DNA of 64,000 nucleotides, taken from NCBI GenBank assembly GCA_949282965.1, contig CASDQW010000003.1:57617-121616 (forward strand). The letters run 5' to 3'. Below the pieces are notes generated by a model. The model was not told the DNA's origin and searched no databases. It saw only the letters and a list, made by a program, of their open reading frames with translations. Origin of the DNA: an uncultured Lentisphaeria bacterium. Its GTDB lineage: Bacteria > Verrucomicrobiota > Lentisphaeria > Victivallales > Victivallaceae. This document shows, piece by piece, positions 17,412 to 26,181 of this stretch (within the stretch, counting starts at the first letter, position 1; every line of letters begins with the position of its first letter). Both the position numbers and the translations under genes were made by a program.

Positions 17412-18824
17412 ATGATCATGGAATACCAAGTCAAAGACATTCAACTCGCCGCCTTCGGGCGCAAGGAAATCGAAATCGCCGAGCACGAAATGCCCGGTCT
17501 GATGGCCACCCGGGCCAAATACGGCCCGGAACAGCCGTTGAAAGGTGTCCGGATTTCCGGCAGTCTGCATATGACCATCCAGACCGCGGTTCTGATCGAA
17601 ACGCTCAAGGCGCTGGGGGCCGATGTGCGCTGGGCCTCCTGCAACATCTTTTCCACGCAGGACCACGCGGCGGCGGCCATCGCGGCGGCCGGTGTCCCCG
17701 TCTTCGCCTGGAAGGGCGAATCGCTGGAAGAATACTGGGAATGCACCTATCGCGCCCTGACCTGGCCGGACGGCAGCGGACCGGACCAGATCGTGGACGA
17801 CGGCGGCGACGCGACGCTGCTGATTCATCGCGGCCGCATGGCGGAAATCAATCCGGCCATTCTGGATGAGCCCACCGACGTACACGAACTGCAGGTCATC
17901 AATCAACTGCTCAAGCGGGTTCAGCAGCAGGACAACCGGCATTGGCACAAGGTGGCCGAACGGGTGCGCGGCGTTTCCGAGGAAACCACCACGGGGGTGC
18001 ACCGGCTGCTGCAGATGGAGGAACGCGGAGAACTGCTGTTCCAGGCGATCAACGTCAACGACTCCGTCACCAAAAGCAAATTCGACAACATCTACGGCTG
18101 CCGCCACTCCCTGACCGACGGCATCAAGCGGGCGCTGGACGTCATGCTCGCCGGCAAAACGGTCATGGTCTGCGGCTATGGCGACGTCGGCAAAGGCTCG
18201 GCCGAAGCCCTGCGCAACGAACGTGCCCGGGTGCTGGTCAGCGAAGTCGACCCGATCTGCGCCTTGCAGGCCTGCATGGCCGGTTACCGCGTCTGCACGG
18301 TGGAAGACGCCCTGCCGGAAGCGGACCTCTTCGTCACCACCACCGGCAACTGCGACATCATCACCGCCGAGCACATGGCCGCCATGAAGGACCAGGCCAT
18401 CGTCTGCAACATCGGTCATTTCGATAACGAAATCCAGGTCAGCCGCCTGGAAAAAATGCCCGGCGTGGTCAAAATGCAGATCAAGGGCAGTGAATGCCCG
18501 GTGCACCGCTACACCTTCCCGGACGGACATTCCATTTATTTGCTGGCGGAAGGACGGCTGGTCAACCTCGGTTGCGCCACCGGTCATCCGTCGTTCGTCA
18601 TGTCCAACAGCTTTACCAACCAGACGCTGGCCCAGATCGACATCGCACGCAACGCCGACCGCAAAATCGGCGTCTATTTGCTGAGCAAGAAACTGGACGA
18701 GGAAGTGGCCCGGCTCCATCTGGAAAAACTCGGGGCCCGGCTCACCGTTCTGACCCCCGCCCAGGCCCGGTACATCAACGTCCCGGTGGAAGGCCCCTAC
18801 AAGCCGGAAAGCTATCGGTATTGA
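17412..18824 (+). CDS. ahcY: Adenosylhomocysteinase
   Basis: The 470-residue NAD-dependent enzyme hydrolyses S-adenosylhomocysteine to homocysteine and adenosine. Visible blocks are [33 protein letters not shown], the [11 protein letters not shown] motif, [17 protein letters not shown], and the NAD-binding [19 protein letters not shown]. The C-terminus ends PYKPESYRY, the usual tail. Length fits the longer (about 470-residue) bacterial class. A second in-frame ATG at 17418 could also serve as start. It closes the metK-kinase-ahcY cluster and is followed by a hairpin terminator. Confidence 0.98.
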   Translation: MIMEYQVKDIQLAAFGRKEIEIAEHEMPGLMATRAKYGPEQPLKGVRISGSLHMTIQTAVLIETLKALGADVRWASCNIFSTQDHAAAAIAAAGVPVFAWKGESLEEYWECTYRALTWPDGSGPDQIVDDGGDATLLIHRGRMAEINPAILDEPTDVHELQVINQLLKRVQQQDNRHWHKVAERVRGVSEETTTGVHRLLQMEERGELLFQAINVNDSVTKSKFDNIYGCRHSLTDGIKRALDVMLAGKTVMVCGYGDVGKGSAEALRNERARVLVSEVDPICALQACMAGYRVCTVEDALPEADLFVTTTGNCDIITAEHMAAMKDQAIVCNIGHFDNEIQVSRLEKMPGVVKMQIKGSECPVHRYTFPDGHSIYLLAEGRLVNLGCATGHPSFVMSNSFTNQTLAQIDIARNADRKIGVYLLSKKLDEEVARLHLEKLGARLTVLTPAQARYINVPVEGPYKPESYRY

Positions 18825-18866
18825 TGATTTTCCGCAGGCGGCGGCAAAACCGCCGCTTCCGGAACC

Positions 18867-18914
18867 AAAAACGCGAAAAAGAAGTGGAACCCTTCCTTTT
18901 CGCGTTTTTCTTTT
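18867..18914. terminator. AT-rich hairpin terminator between ahcY and the sulfhydrylase
   Basis: AAAAACGCGAAAA (18867-18879) pairs with TTTTCGCGTTTTT (18897-18909), with more T-rich sequence after it on the plus strand and an A-run/T-run on the minus strand. It sits between convergent genes and could terminate both. Confidence 0.75.
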
Positions 18915-18949
18915 CGGGAATATCCCGCGGCGGCGGAATCCCCCGATTT

Positions 18950-20236
18950 TCAGCCGACCCGGTTCAGAGCCTGATCGAAGTCGGCGGTAATATCGTCGAT
19001 ATGCTCGATTCCCACCGACACGCGGATCAGATCCGGCGACACCCCCGCGGCGATCTGTTCCGCCTCGGAAAGTTGCCGGTGCGTCATCGACGCCGGATGC
19101 AGCACGCAGGTCCGCACATCCGCCACATGCACCACAATCGCCGCCAGCCGGAGTGAATTCATCACCACCTCGCCTGCCGCCTTGCCGCCGCACACGCCGA
19201 AGCACAAGACACCGGACGCCCCTTTCGGCAGATATTTCCGGCACCGTTCCCGCTGCGGACTGTCCGCCAGACCGGGGTAGTTCACCCAGCCGACTTTCGG
19301 ATGGCGCTTCAGAAATTCCGCCAGAGCCAGGGCGTTGGCGCTGTGCCGCTCCATCCGGAGGTGCAGCGTTTCGCAGCCCATGTTGGACAAATAAGCGTTA
19401 AACGGCGCCTGCGGCACCCCGAAGTCGCGAATCAGCTGCGCCCGCAATTTCATGGAATAGGGGCAGGTCGGAAAATCCCGGGTGTACACCACTCCGTGGT
19501 AACTTTCATCCGGCTCCGTCAATCCCGGGAATCGACCGCCGTGCCAGTCGAACCCGCCCTTTTCCACGACGATGCCGCCGACACTGGAGGCATGGCCGTC
19601 GATGTATTTGGTCGTCGAATGGGTCACAATATCCGCCCCGAACCGGAACGGATTGCACAGCACCGGCGTGGGAAACGTATTGTCCACGATCAGCGGCAGG
19701 CCATGCCGGTGCGCCGCCGCCGCGAAACGTTCAATATCCAGCACGGTCAAAGCCGGATTGGCCAGCACTTCCGCAAAAATCGCCCGGGTTTCCGGCCGGA
19801 TCGCCGCGTCGATCTCCGCATCGGACGCCTCCGGAGAAATAAAGGTAAAGGCAATCCCTGATTTCTTCAGCGTATTGGCAAACAGCGACACCGTGCCGCC
19901 GTACAGACTGGACGCGGCCACCACATGATCCCCGGTCTGAGCCAGATTCATGATCGCCATGGCGTTGGCGGCCTGTCCGGAACTGGTGGCGACCGCTGCG
20001 ACGCCGCCTTCCAGCGCGGCGATTTTCTCTTCGAAAGCCGCCACCGTCGGATTCGCCAGGCGGCTGTAGAAAAAGCCGCTGGTCTTCAGGTCAAACAAAT
20101 CCGCGACACTCTGAGCGTCATTATATTTGAACGTCGTGCTCTGATACAGGGGCAGCACCCGTGCCTCACCGTTTCCCGGCACGTAACCGGCCTGCACGGC
20201 CAGCGTCTCCGGACGCCAATTCTTCCACTCATCCAT
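18950..20236 (-). CDS. metY: O-acetylhomoserine sulfhydrylase (Cys/Met metabolism PLP enzyme)
   Basis: The 428-residue PLP enzyme belongs to the cystathionine-gamma-synthase family. ETLAVQAGY near the start, FFYSRLANPTVAAFEEKIAALE, SSGQAANAMA and VIVDNTFPTP-like sequence (LIVDNTFPTPVLC) are family blocks. The PLP lysine is in THSTTKYIDGHASSVGG. Length and the long GFDWHGGRFPGL insertion point to O-acetylhomoserine sulfhydrylase rather than MetB or MetC. It makes homocysteine from sulfide. The ATG at 20236 has AGGAGG 8 bases upstream; an upstream TTG at 20257 would overlap that site. Convergence with the SAM cycle cluster fits methionine supply. A cysteine-pathway role is a weaker alternative. 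Confidence 0.88.
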   Translation of the reverse strand: MDEWKNWRPETLAVQAGYVPGNGEARVLPLYQSTTFKYNDAQSVADLFDLKTSGFFYSRLANPTVAAFEEKIAALEGGVAAVATSSGQAANAMAIMNLAQTGDHVVAASSLYGGTVSLFANTLKKSGIAFTFISPEASDAEIDAAIRPETRAIFAEVLANPALTVLDIERFAAAAHRHGLPLIVDNTFPTPVLCNPFRFGADIVTHSTTKYIDGHASSVGGIVVEKGGFDWHGGRFPGLTEPDESYHGVVYTRDFPTCPYSMKLRAQLIRDFGVPQAPFNAYLSNMGCETLHLRMERHSANALALAEFLKRHPKVGWVNYPGLADSPQRERCRKYLPKGASGVLCFGVCGGKAAGEVVMNSLRLAAIVVHVADVRTCVLHPASMTHRQLSEAEQIAAGVSPDLIRVSVGIEHIDDITADFDQALNRVG

Positions 20237-20393
20237 CCCGAAATCCTCCTCACTCAATCAACCGGCTCCTGCATTTCCGCTTTTTTTTGATCTCACCCGG
20301 AGAGCCGGAACATCCGGAGAGCGTTGCATCGTTGTCAGCGGAATACATTACCGCCGTTCCGCGGTTATTTCAAACCCTTGATGCGGCAAACGG

Positions 20394-20422
20394 TTGAAAA
20401 GCCTTTTCCGAAGTGCTATATT
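20394..20422 (+). promoter_or_regulatory. Candidate promoter for ptsH-ptsI
   Basis: TTGAAA (20394-20399), a 17 bp spacer and TATATT (20417-20422). The predicted leader before the ptsH GTG is about 95 bases. Confidence 0.6.
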
Positions 20423-20524
20423 AATCGTACCGAAGTCATGATTCCATGACTGATCGGCGGAGACAACACCGGTGCCCGCGCGGATTCGCGGCGGATTCCG
20501 ATTCATGCGGGAAGAATATCGATC

Positions 20525-20797
20525 GTGAAACGCGCTGTATTTGATGTTACCGTTTCCAATGCCATGGGACTCCACGCCCGCCCGGCTTCCATGCTGGTGC
20601 GCACGGCGTCCCGTTTTCATTCGGACATCAACCTGGTCAAGGACGGGGAACCGGTCAACTGCAAAAGCGTCCTGGCGCTGATGATGCTTTCCGCCGGCAT
20701 GGGTACGCCGCTGCAGATCGTCGCCGAAGGGGACGATGCCGAAGAAGCCGTCCAGGCCGTGGCGGAACTGTTTCGTGACAAATTCGGAGAGGAGTGA
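20525..20797 (+). CDS. ptsH: Phosphocarrier protein HPr
   Basis: The 90-residue protein has the active-site motif MGLHARPASML with His17, the equivalent of HPr His15 that receives phosphate from enzyme I. The regulatory-site region NCKSVLALMMLSAGMGT has Ser48, equivalent to the Ser46 target of HPr kinase. The start is GTG at 20525, with GGGAAGA about 10 bases upstream. It overlaps ptsI by 4 bases. No PTS enzyme II domain or HPr kinase gene is in the window, so its phosphate acceptor is unknown here. Confidence 0.94.
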   Translation: MKRAVFDVTVSNAMGLHARPASMLVRTASRFHSDINLVKDGEPVNCKSVLALMMLSAGMGTPLQIVAEGDDAEEAVQAVAELFRDKFGEE

Positions 20798-22605
20798 TTC
20801 CGGACATCATGGACGGACTCGGCAGAGAACAGACCTTCGCAGCGACGCCGGTTTCGCCCGGCATTGCCATCGGCCGCGCCTGGCCGTTCCGCCGCAGCGT
20901 GGAACGCAATAACGCCCCGGAAGACCGGACCGTGCCGCCGGAGGCGGTGGATGCGGAACTCGCCCGTTTCCGCCAGGCGCGCAGTGACACCCGGGCGGAG
21001 CTGACCCAGTTGCAACAGCAGCTCCGGGAACAGCTCAACAGTGGCGAGGCGGAAATTTTTGATGCACATTTGCTGATCGTCGATGATCATACTCTCGTTA
21101 ATGAAGTGGAAAACTGCATCAGGAACGAACGCAAGAGTGCGGATTTCGCTTTTCATAAAGTCATTGCCAATTACATTTCCGTGTTGTCTTCCATGCCGGA
21201 TGAATACCTGCGGGAACGGGCGCTGGACATCCGCGACGTCGCGACCCGCATCAAAGCCCATCTGCGTCATGAGGAGGCTGAGCGCCTTGACCGGCTCCCC
21301 GACCGGCGGATTGTGGTGGCCACGGACCTGGCGCCATCGGAAACCGCGCTGCTGGACCGGAATAAAGTCCTCGGGTTTGCCATCGAAAGCGGCAGTGCCA
21401 CCAGTCACACCGCCATTCTGGCCCGTTCCATGGAGCTGCCGGCCCTGACCGGCATCCCGCCGGGGCTGCTTGACGGACTGTCGGCTGATGACACGCTGAT
21501 CATCGACGGATTTACGGGAAAACTCATTCTCAATCCCGATCCCCGCACGGAAGACACTTACCGTCTGAAAGCGGAGGAAGCCGGCCGCTTCTATTCCAAC
21601 CTCCGCCGGGAAAGCATGCTGATGCCGGAAACCGCCGACGGCTTCATGGTACAGCTGGCCGGCAATCTTGATACCGACAGCGGGCTGAAGGAGTTGACGC
21701 AGGCCGGAGCCTGCGGCGTCGGACTGTTCCGTACCGAATACCTCTTCCTGAACCGCCGGAATTCGCCCACGGAAGAGGAGCAATTCGAAATTTACAAGCG
21801 AATGCTCACCGCCACCGAAGGCAGACCCATTGTGGTGCGCACCTTGGACGCAGGCGGCGATAAGATCGTCTCGCATTTTGACCGAACACCGGAACAAAAT
21901 CCGTTTCTGGGGCTGCGGGGCATCCGCTTGTGTCTGCGGGAGCGGCCCGATATTCTGAGAACCCAGCTGCGGGCACTGCTGCGCGCCGGCGTGTTCGGCA
22001 ACCTGAAAGTCATGCTGCCGATGGTTTCGTGCGTGGCGGAAATCACGGAAGTGCGTTTCCTGATCACTGAGCTCCAGAAGGAGCTGAAGCGGGAAAAAAA
22101 GGAATGCGTTTCGCGGCTGTCCGTCGGCGCCATGATCGAAACCCCCGCCGCCGCGCTGCAGACGGATCGCCTGGCGGAAATCGTCGACTTCTTCAGCATC
22201 GGCACCAACGATCTGGTGCAATACACCATGGCCATCGACCGCAGCAACGAACGGGTGGCTTACCTGTATCAACCGTCGCACCCGGCCATTCTGGAGTTGA
22301 TTGCGCGCACGGTTCGCGCCGCCCGTCGGCACAACATCTGGGTCAGCGTCTGCGGCCAGATGGCGGCGGACCCGGTGTACACGCCTCTGCTGGTCGGCCT
22401 GGGGGTGCACGAACTCAGCATGGAGGCCAATGCCATCGGCGCCGTGCGCCGCGTGGTTCGCGGGCTTTATCTGCATGAGGCGGAAGCCGCCGCTCGCGCC
22501 GCATTGGATGCGGGCAGCGCCGAGGAAGCGCTGGCCATTTCCCGCGCCCTGCTGCGCAAAGTCGCCCCGCAGGTGGCCAAACTCGTCGTGGCGGACCGGG
22601 ACTGA
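20794..22605 (+). CDS. ptsI: Phosphoenolpyruvate-protein phosphotransferase (enzyme I)
   Basis: The 603-residue cytosolic enzyme takes phosphate from PEP and passes it to HPr. The phospho-His region GSATSHTAILARSMELPAL holds His205. The C-terminal PEP-binding barrel shows GVGLFRTEYLFL, RTLDAGGDKI, NPFLGLRGIR, GAMIETPAAA, FFSIGTNDLVQY and the VCGQMAAD block with the catalytic Cys. The GTG at 20794 overlaps the ptsH stop; an ATG at 20809 is an alternative start. Length is slightly above the usual 570-580 because of the C-terminal tail. It is paired with ptsH only. Confidence 0.95.
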   Translation: MIPDIMDGLGREQTFAATPVSPGIAIGRAWPFRRSVERNNAPEDRTVPPEAVDAELARFRQARSDTRAELTQLQQQLREQLNSGEAEIFDAHLLIVDDHTLVNEVENCIRNERKSADFAFHKVIANYISVLSSMPDEYLRERALDIRDVATRIKAHLRHEEAERLDRLPDRRIVVATDLAPSETALLDRNKVLGFAIESGSATSHTAILARSMELPALTGIPPGLLDGLSADDTLIIDGFTGKLILNPDPRTEDTYRLKAEEAGRFYSNLRRESMLMPETADGFMVQLAGNLDTDSGLKELTQAGACGVGLFRTEYLFLNRRNSPTEEEQFEIYKRMLTATEGRPIVVRTLDAGGDKIVSHFDRTPEQNPFLGLRGIRLCLRERPDILRTQLRALLRAGVFGNLKVMLPMVSCVAEITEVRFLITELQKELKREKKECVSRLSVGAMIETPAAALQTDRLAEIVDFFSIGTNDLVQYTMAIDRSNERVAYLYQPSHPAILELIARTVRAARRHNIWVSVCGQMAADPVYTPLLVGLGVHELSMEANAIGAVRRVVRGLYLHEAEAAARAALDAGSAEEALAISRALLRKVAPQVAKLVVADRD

Positions 22606-22697
22606 GCCGGATTGTCAAACGGCATACCCGCCTTCTCACGGTACCACCACCACGCCCCATTCTTCCCCGGCATCAAGCATTCGTCCTGACAACATAC

Positions 22698-22731
22698 GGC
22701 CCCCCGGAGGAAATCAATCCTCCGGGGGGCC
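22698..22731. terminator. Strong GC hairpin between ptsI and carB
   Basis: GGCCCCCCGGAGG pairs perfectly with CCTCCGGGGGGCC over an 8-base loop, in the gap between convergent ptsI (+) and carB (-). No U-run follows on either strand, so the role is probably transcript-end protection or Rho-assisted termination of both genes. Confidence 0.5.
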
Positions 22732-22806
22732 GAAACATCAACGGCGGCGCCGTGTCGGCGCACACCATCATTGTATTTTCGGAGCCCGGCACGCCGGGCT
22801 CACAGG

Positions 22807-25800
22807 TTACCTGCCGGCCTGATATTCCTGCAGGGACTTCGGCACTGCGTTGCCGCTCTTGGCAGCCTTGATGCCAGCCACCGTCGCCCGGGCGGCGGCC
22901 ATGGTCGTTACATACGGAACTTTGTACTGAATCGCCATCATCCGGATGTAACTGTCGTCAATTTTGCCGGAGCGACCGATCGGGGTATTGATGATCAGCT
23001 GCACCGTTTTGTTCTTGATCAGGTCGCCGATATTCGGACGGCCTTCGTTGAGTTTCTTGACTACGGTGGCTTCCACCCCGTGTTCCGCCAGGAACGCCGC
23101 TGTGCCGTCCGTCGCCATCAGCTTGAACCCGAGGTCCCGCAACCCGGTCGCCACCGGCAGCAGATACCGACGTTCACGCTCATTGACGGAAATCAGCGCC
23201 GTTCCGGAAAGCGGCAGACGGCTGCCCGCCGCCAGCTGAGCCTTGTAGTAGGCCAGCCCGAAGCATTCGGCAATCCCCATCACCTCCCCGGTGGCACGCA
23301 TTTCCGGTCCCAGAATCGGGTCCACTTCCGGGAACATATTGAACGGGAATACCGCTTCCTTGACGCCGACGTAACTGCGGTCCTTCTTGATCAGCAGGTC
23401 TTTGTGATCCGACAGTTTCTTGCCGAGCATCAGGTTGGTGGCGATACGCGCCAGCGGCACGCCGGTGATTTTCGCCACCAGCGGTACCGTCCGGGAGGCC
23501 CGGGGATTGGCTTCGATGATGTACACCTCATCGTCGCACACGGCAAACTGCACGTTCAGAATGCCGATTACCTTGAAGTCCCGGGCAATCGCCGCAGCAT
23601 GCTCCTCAATCGTCCGGATGTGTTTTTCCGGCAAACTGACCGGAGGAATCGTACAGGCCGAATCGCCGGAATGGATCCCCGCCAGCTCAATATGTTCCAT
23701 CACCGTGGCAACAAACGTATCTTCTCCGTCGGAAAGCGCGTCCACTTCCGCCTCGATCGCATTGTCGAGGAAACGGTCAATCAGCATCGGGTATTCCGGG
23801 CTGACCTGAATGGCTTCCACCGCGTAACGGGTCAACATCGCTTCGTCGTACAGTACCGCCATGCCGCGGCCGCCCAAAACGAAGGAAGGCCGCACCATCA
23901 CCGGATATCCGATGCTGCGTCCCAGCGCAATCGCCTCATCCAGCGAGCGGGCAGTCCCGCTTTCGGGCTGCCGGATGCCGAGCGCGATCATCCGTTCGCG
24001 GAAATATTCACGGTCTTCGGCCAGCCGGATCCCTTCCGGCTGAGTACCGATGATGTGCACGCCGAGGTCCTTGAGCTCCTGCGCAATGTTGAGCGGCGTC
24101 TGACCACCGAACTGGACAATGACCCCGTCAGGCTTTTCCTTGCCGTAAATGCTCAGCACATCTTCGACCGTCAACGGTTCGAAATACAACTTGTCGCTGG
24201 TGTCGTAGTCCGTGGAAACCGTTTCCGGGTTGCAGTTGACCAGCACCGTTTCGTAACCGGCGTCCCGCAGCGCAAAAGCCGCATGCACACACGTATAATC
24301 GAATTCAATCCCCTGCCCGATCCGGTTCGGCCCGCCGCCGAGAATCATGATTTTACGCCGATCGCTGACCGGCACTTCATCCGGCACACCGGCATAGGTC
24401 GAGTAATAATAATCGGCGTCCTTCACACCGCTGACCGGCACCCGGCAGTAGGTGGCGACGATACCGGCCTTGATGCGCCGGGAACGGACGTCTTTTTCCG
24501 CCACATTAAACAGCCGGGCCAGATACCGGTCGGAGAAACCGTCCGCCTTGGCTTTCTTCAACAGTTCGTCAGGCAGCGACATCCAGTTGCAGCGGGTCAG
24601 TTCCAGCTCCAGATCCACGAGCTCCTTCATCTGTTCAATGAAATAACCGGTGATCCGGGTCATCTTCAGCACTTCTTCGACGCCCATGCCCTTTTTCATG
24701 GCTTCATAAATGATAAAGAAGCGCTCGCTGGAGGGCATCGCCAATTTTTCCCGCAGTTCCTCGAGCGTCAGCTTTTCCAATTTTTTCACCATGCCGAGTC
24801 CGTAACGACCGGTTTCGAGCGAGCGAATGGCTTTCTGAAACGCTTCCTTGAACGTCTTGCCGATGGACATGACTTCGCCCACCGCCTTCATCTGGGTGCC
24901 GAGCACGTCCCGGGCCTGAGGAAATTTCTCAAACGCCCAGCGGGCGAACTTGACCACGACATAATCCCCGGACGGCGTGTATTTTTCCAGCGAACCGTCC
25001 CGCCAGTAAGGCATTTCGTCCAGCGTCATGCCGGAGGCCAGCTTGGTGGAGACGCTGGCGATCGGGAACCCCGTCGCCTTGGAAGCCAGTGCACTGGAAC
25101 GGGAAGTCCGCGGATTGATTTCAATCACGATCACCCGGTTGTCTTCCCGGTTGTGGGCGAACTGTACATTGCAGCCGCCGATCACTCCGATCGCATCCAT
25201 AATCCGGTAGGAGTAGTCCTGCAGCAGATCCATCACTTCCTTCGACACCGTCAACATCGGCGCCACGCAGAAGCTGTCGCCGGTGTGCACCCCCATCGGG
25301 TCGACGTTTTCAATGAAACACACCGTAATCTTCTGGCTTTTGGCATCCCGGACGACTTCCAGCTCCAGTTCTTCCCAGCCGAGCACACATTCTTCGATGA
25401 GCACCTGCCCGATGAGGCTGGCGCTGATCCCGCGGGAAACGATCTGACGCAGTTCTTCGACGTTGTAAACAATCCCGCCGCCGGTACCGCCCATGGTGTA
25501 GGCCGGACGCACCACTACCGGGAACCCCAGGTCATGCGCCACTTTCTCCGCCTCTTCCACCGAATAGCAGGGTTCGGACTTGGCCACCGGCACGCCGATG
25601 CGCGTCATGGTTTCCTTGAATTCGATCCGGTCTTCCCCCCGTTTAATCGCTTCCAGATCGACGCCGATCACCTGCACGCCGTATTTCTTCAGAATGCCGC
25701 CGTCCTCCAGCGCGATGGCCAGATTGAGGGCGGTCTGCCCGCCGAGATTCGGCAACAGCGCATCCGGACGCTCTTTGGCGATAATGCGTTCCAGACTGTC

Positions 25801-26013
25801 CACGGTCAACGGCTCGATATAGGTATGATCCGCCATGCCGGGGTCGGTCATGATGGTGGCGGGGTTGCTGTTCGCCAGAACAATTTCATACCCCTCTTCC
25901 CGGAGCGCTTTACACGCCTGGGTACCGGAATAGTCAAATTCGCAGGCTTGTCCGATTACAATCGGCCCTGAGCCGATGATCAGAATCTTTTTGATGTCGG
26001 TGCGTTGCGGCAT
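22807..26013 (-). CDS. carB: Carbamoyl-phosphate synthase large subunit
   Basis: The 1068-residue enzyme makes carbamoyl phosphate for pyrimidine and arginine synthesis. It has the expected duplicated ATP-grasp layout. The first half begins KKILIIGSGPIVIGQACEFDYSGTQA and carries FPVVVRPAYTMGGTGGGI, the second begins KIMILGGGPNRIGQGIEFDYTC and carries YPVMVRPSFVLGGRGMAV. NPRTSRSSALASKATGFPIA and NPRASRTVPLVAKITGVPLA are the paired metal and nucleotide sites. The C-terminal MGS-like allosteric domain (LMATDGTAAFLAEHGVEATVVKK, GKIDDSYIRM) is present. The small subunit carA is not nearby. A promoter candidate precedes it. Confidence 0.98.
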   Translation of the reverse strand: MPQRTDIKKILIIGSGPIVIGQACEFDYSGTQACKALREEGYEIVLANSNPATIMTDPGMADHTYIEPLTVDSLERIIAKERPDALLPNLGGQTALNLAIALEDGGILKKYGVQVIGVDLEAIKRGEDRIEFKETMTRIGVPVAKSEPCYSVEEAEKVAHDLGFPVVVRPAYTMGGTGGGIVYNVEELRQIVSRGISASLIGQVLIEECVLGWEELELEVVRDAKSQKITVCFIENVDPMGVHTGDSFCVAPMLTVSKEVMDLLQDYSYRIMDAIGVIGGCNVQFAHNREDNRVIVIEINPRTSRSSALASKATGFPIASVSTKLASGMTLDEMPYWRDGSLEKYTPSGDYVVVKFARWAFEKFPQARDVLGTQMKAVGEVMSIGKTFKEAFQKAIRSLETGRYGLGMVKKLEKLTLEELREKLAMPSSERFFIIYEAMKKGMGVEEVLKMTRITGYFIEQMKELVDLELELTRCNWMSLPDELLKKAKADGFSDRYLARLFNVAEKDVRSRRIKAGIVATYCRVPVSGVKDADYYYSTYAGVPDEVPVSDRRKIMILGGGPNRIGQGIEFDYTCVHAAFALRDAGYETVLVNCNPETVSTDYDTSDKLYFEPLTVEDVLSIYGKEKPDGVIVQFGGQTPLNIAQELKDLGVHIIGTQPEGIRLAEDREYFRERMIALGIRQPESGTARSLDEAIALGRSIGYPVMVRPSFVLGGRGMAVLYDEAMLTRYAVEAIQVSPEYPMLIDRFLDNAIEAEVDALSDGEDTFVATVMEHIELAGIHSGDSACTIPPVSLPEKHIRTIEEHAAAIARDFKVIGILNVQFAVCDDEVYIIEANPRASRTVPLVAKITGVPLARIATNLMLGKKLSDHKDLLIKKDRSYVGVKEAVFPFNMFPEVDPILGPEMRATGEVMGIAECFGLAYYKAQLAAGSRLPLSGTALISVNERERRYLLPVATGLRDLGFKLMATDGTAAFLAEHGVEATVVKKLNEGRPNIGDLIKNKTVQLIINTPIGRSGKIDDSYIRMMAIQYKVPYVTTMAAARATVAGIKAAKSGNAVPKSLQEYQAGR

Positions 26014-26111
26014 GGGCGAAGTCCTTTCTGCGTAGCTATCACAATCTGCTGATTCTTTCGATATGGAAAAGGCTTCGCCGGGGGAAGCGCCCTCCGACGA
26101 AACCGGAATGT

Positions 26112-26140
26112 AATATACTCCCGCAATGCGTTTCTGTCAA
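26112..26140 (-). promoter_or_regulatory. Promoter for carB
   Basis: On the minus strand, TTGACA (26140-26135), a 17 bp spacer and TATATT (26117-26112). This is the best match in the window to the recurring architecture. The predicted leader is about 90 bases. Confidence 0.65.
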
Positions 26141-26181
26141 GGCCGGCGCCCCGCGGATTTCCGGCTTTTCCAGGCGGAGCG

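Noticed and set aside
17340..19244. A 634-codon minus-strand frame opposite ahcY
   Set aside because: It covers ahcY antisense and the neighbouring gap, with no motif. The plus-strand gene is a clear adenosylhomocysteinase.
22771..25971. A 1066-codon open frame on the plus strand, opposite carB
   Set aside because: It mirrors the carB frame almost end to end, has a His/Arg-rich shadow composition and no domain. It is a by-product of GC-rich codon use in carB.
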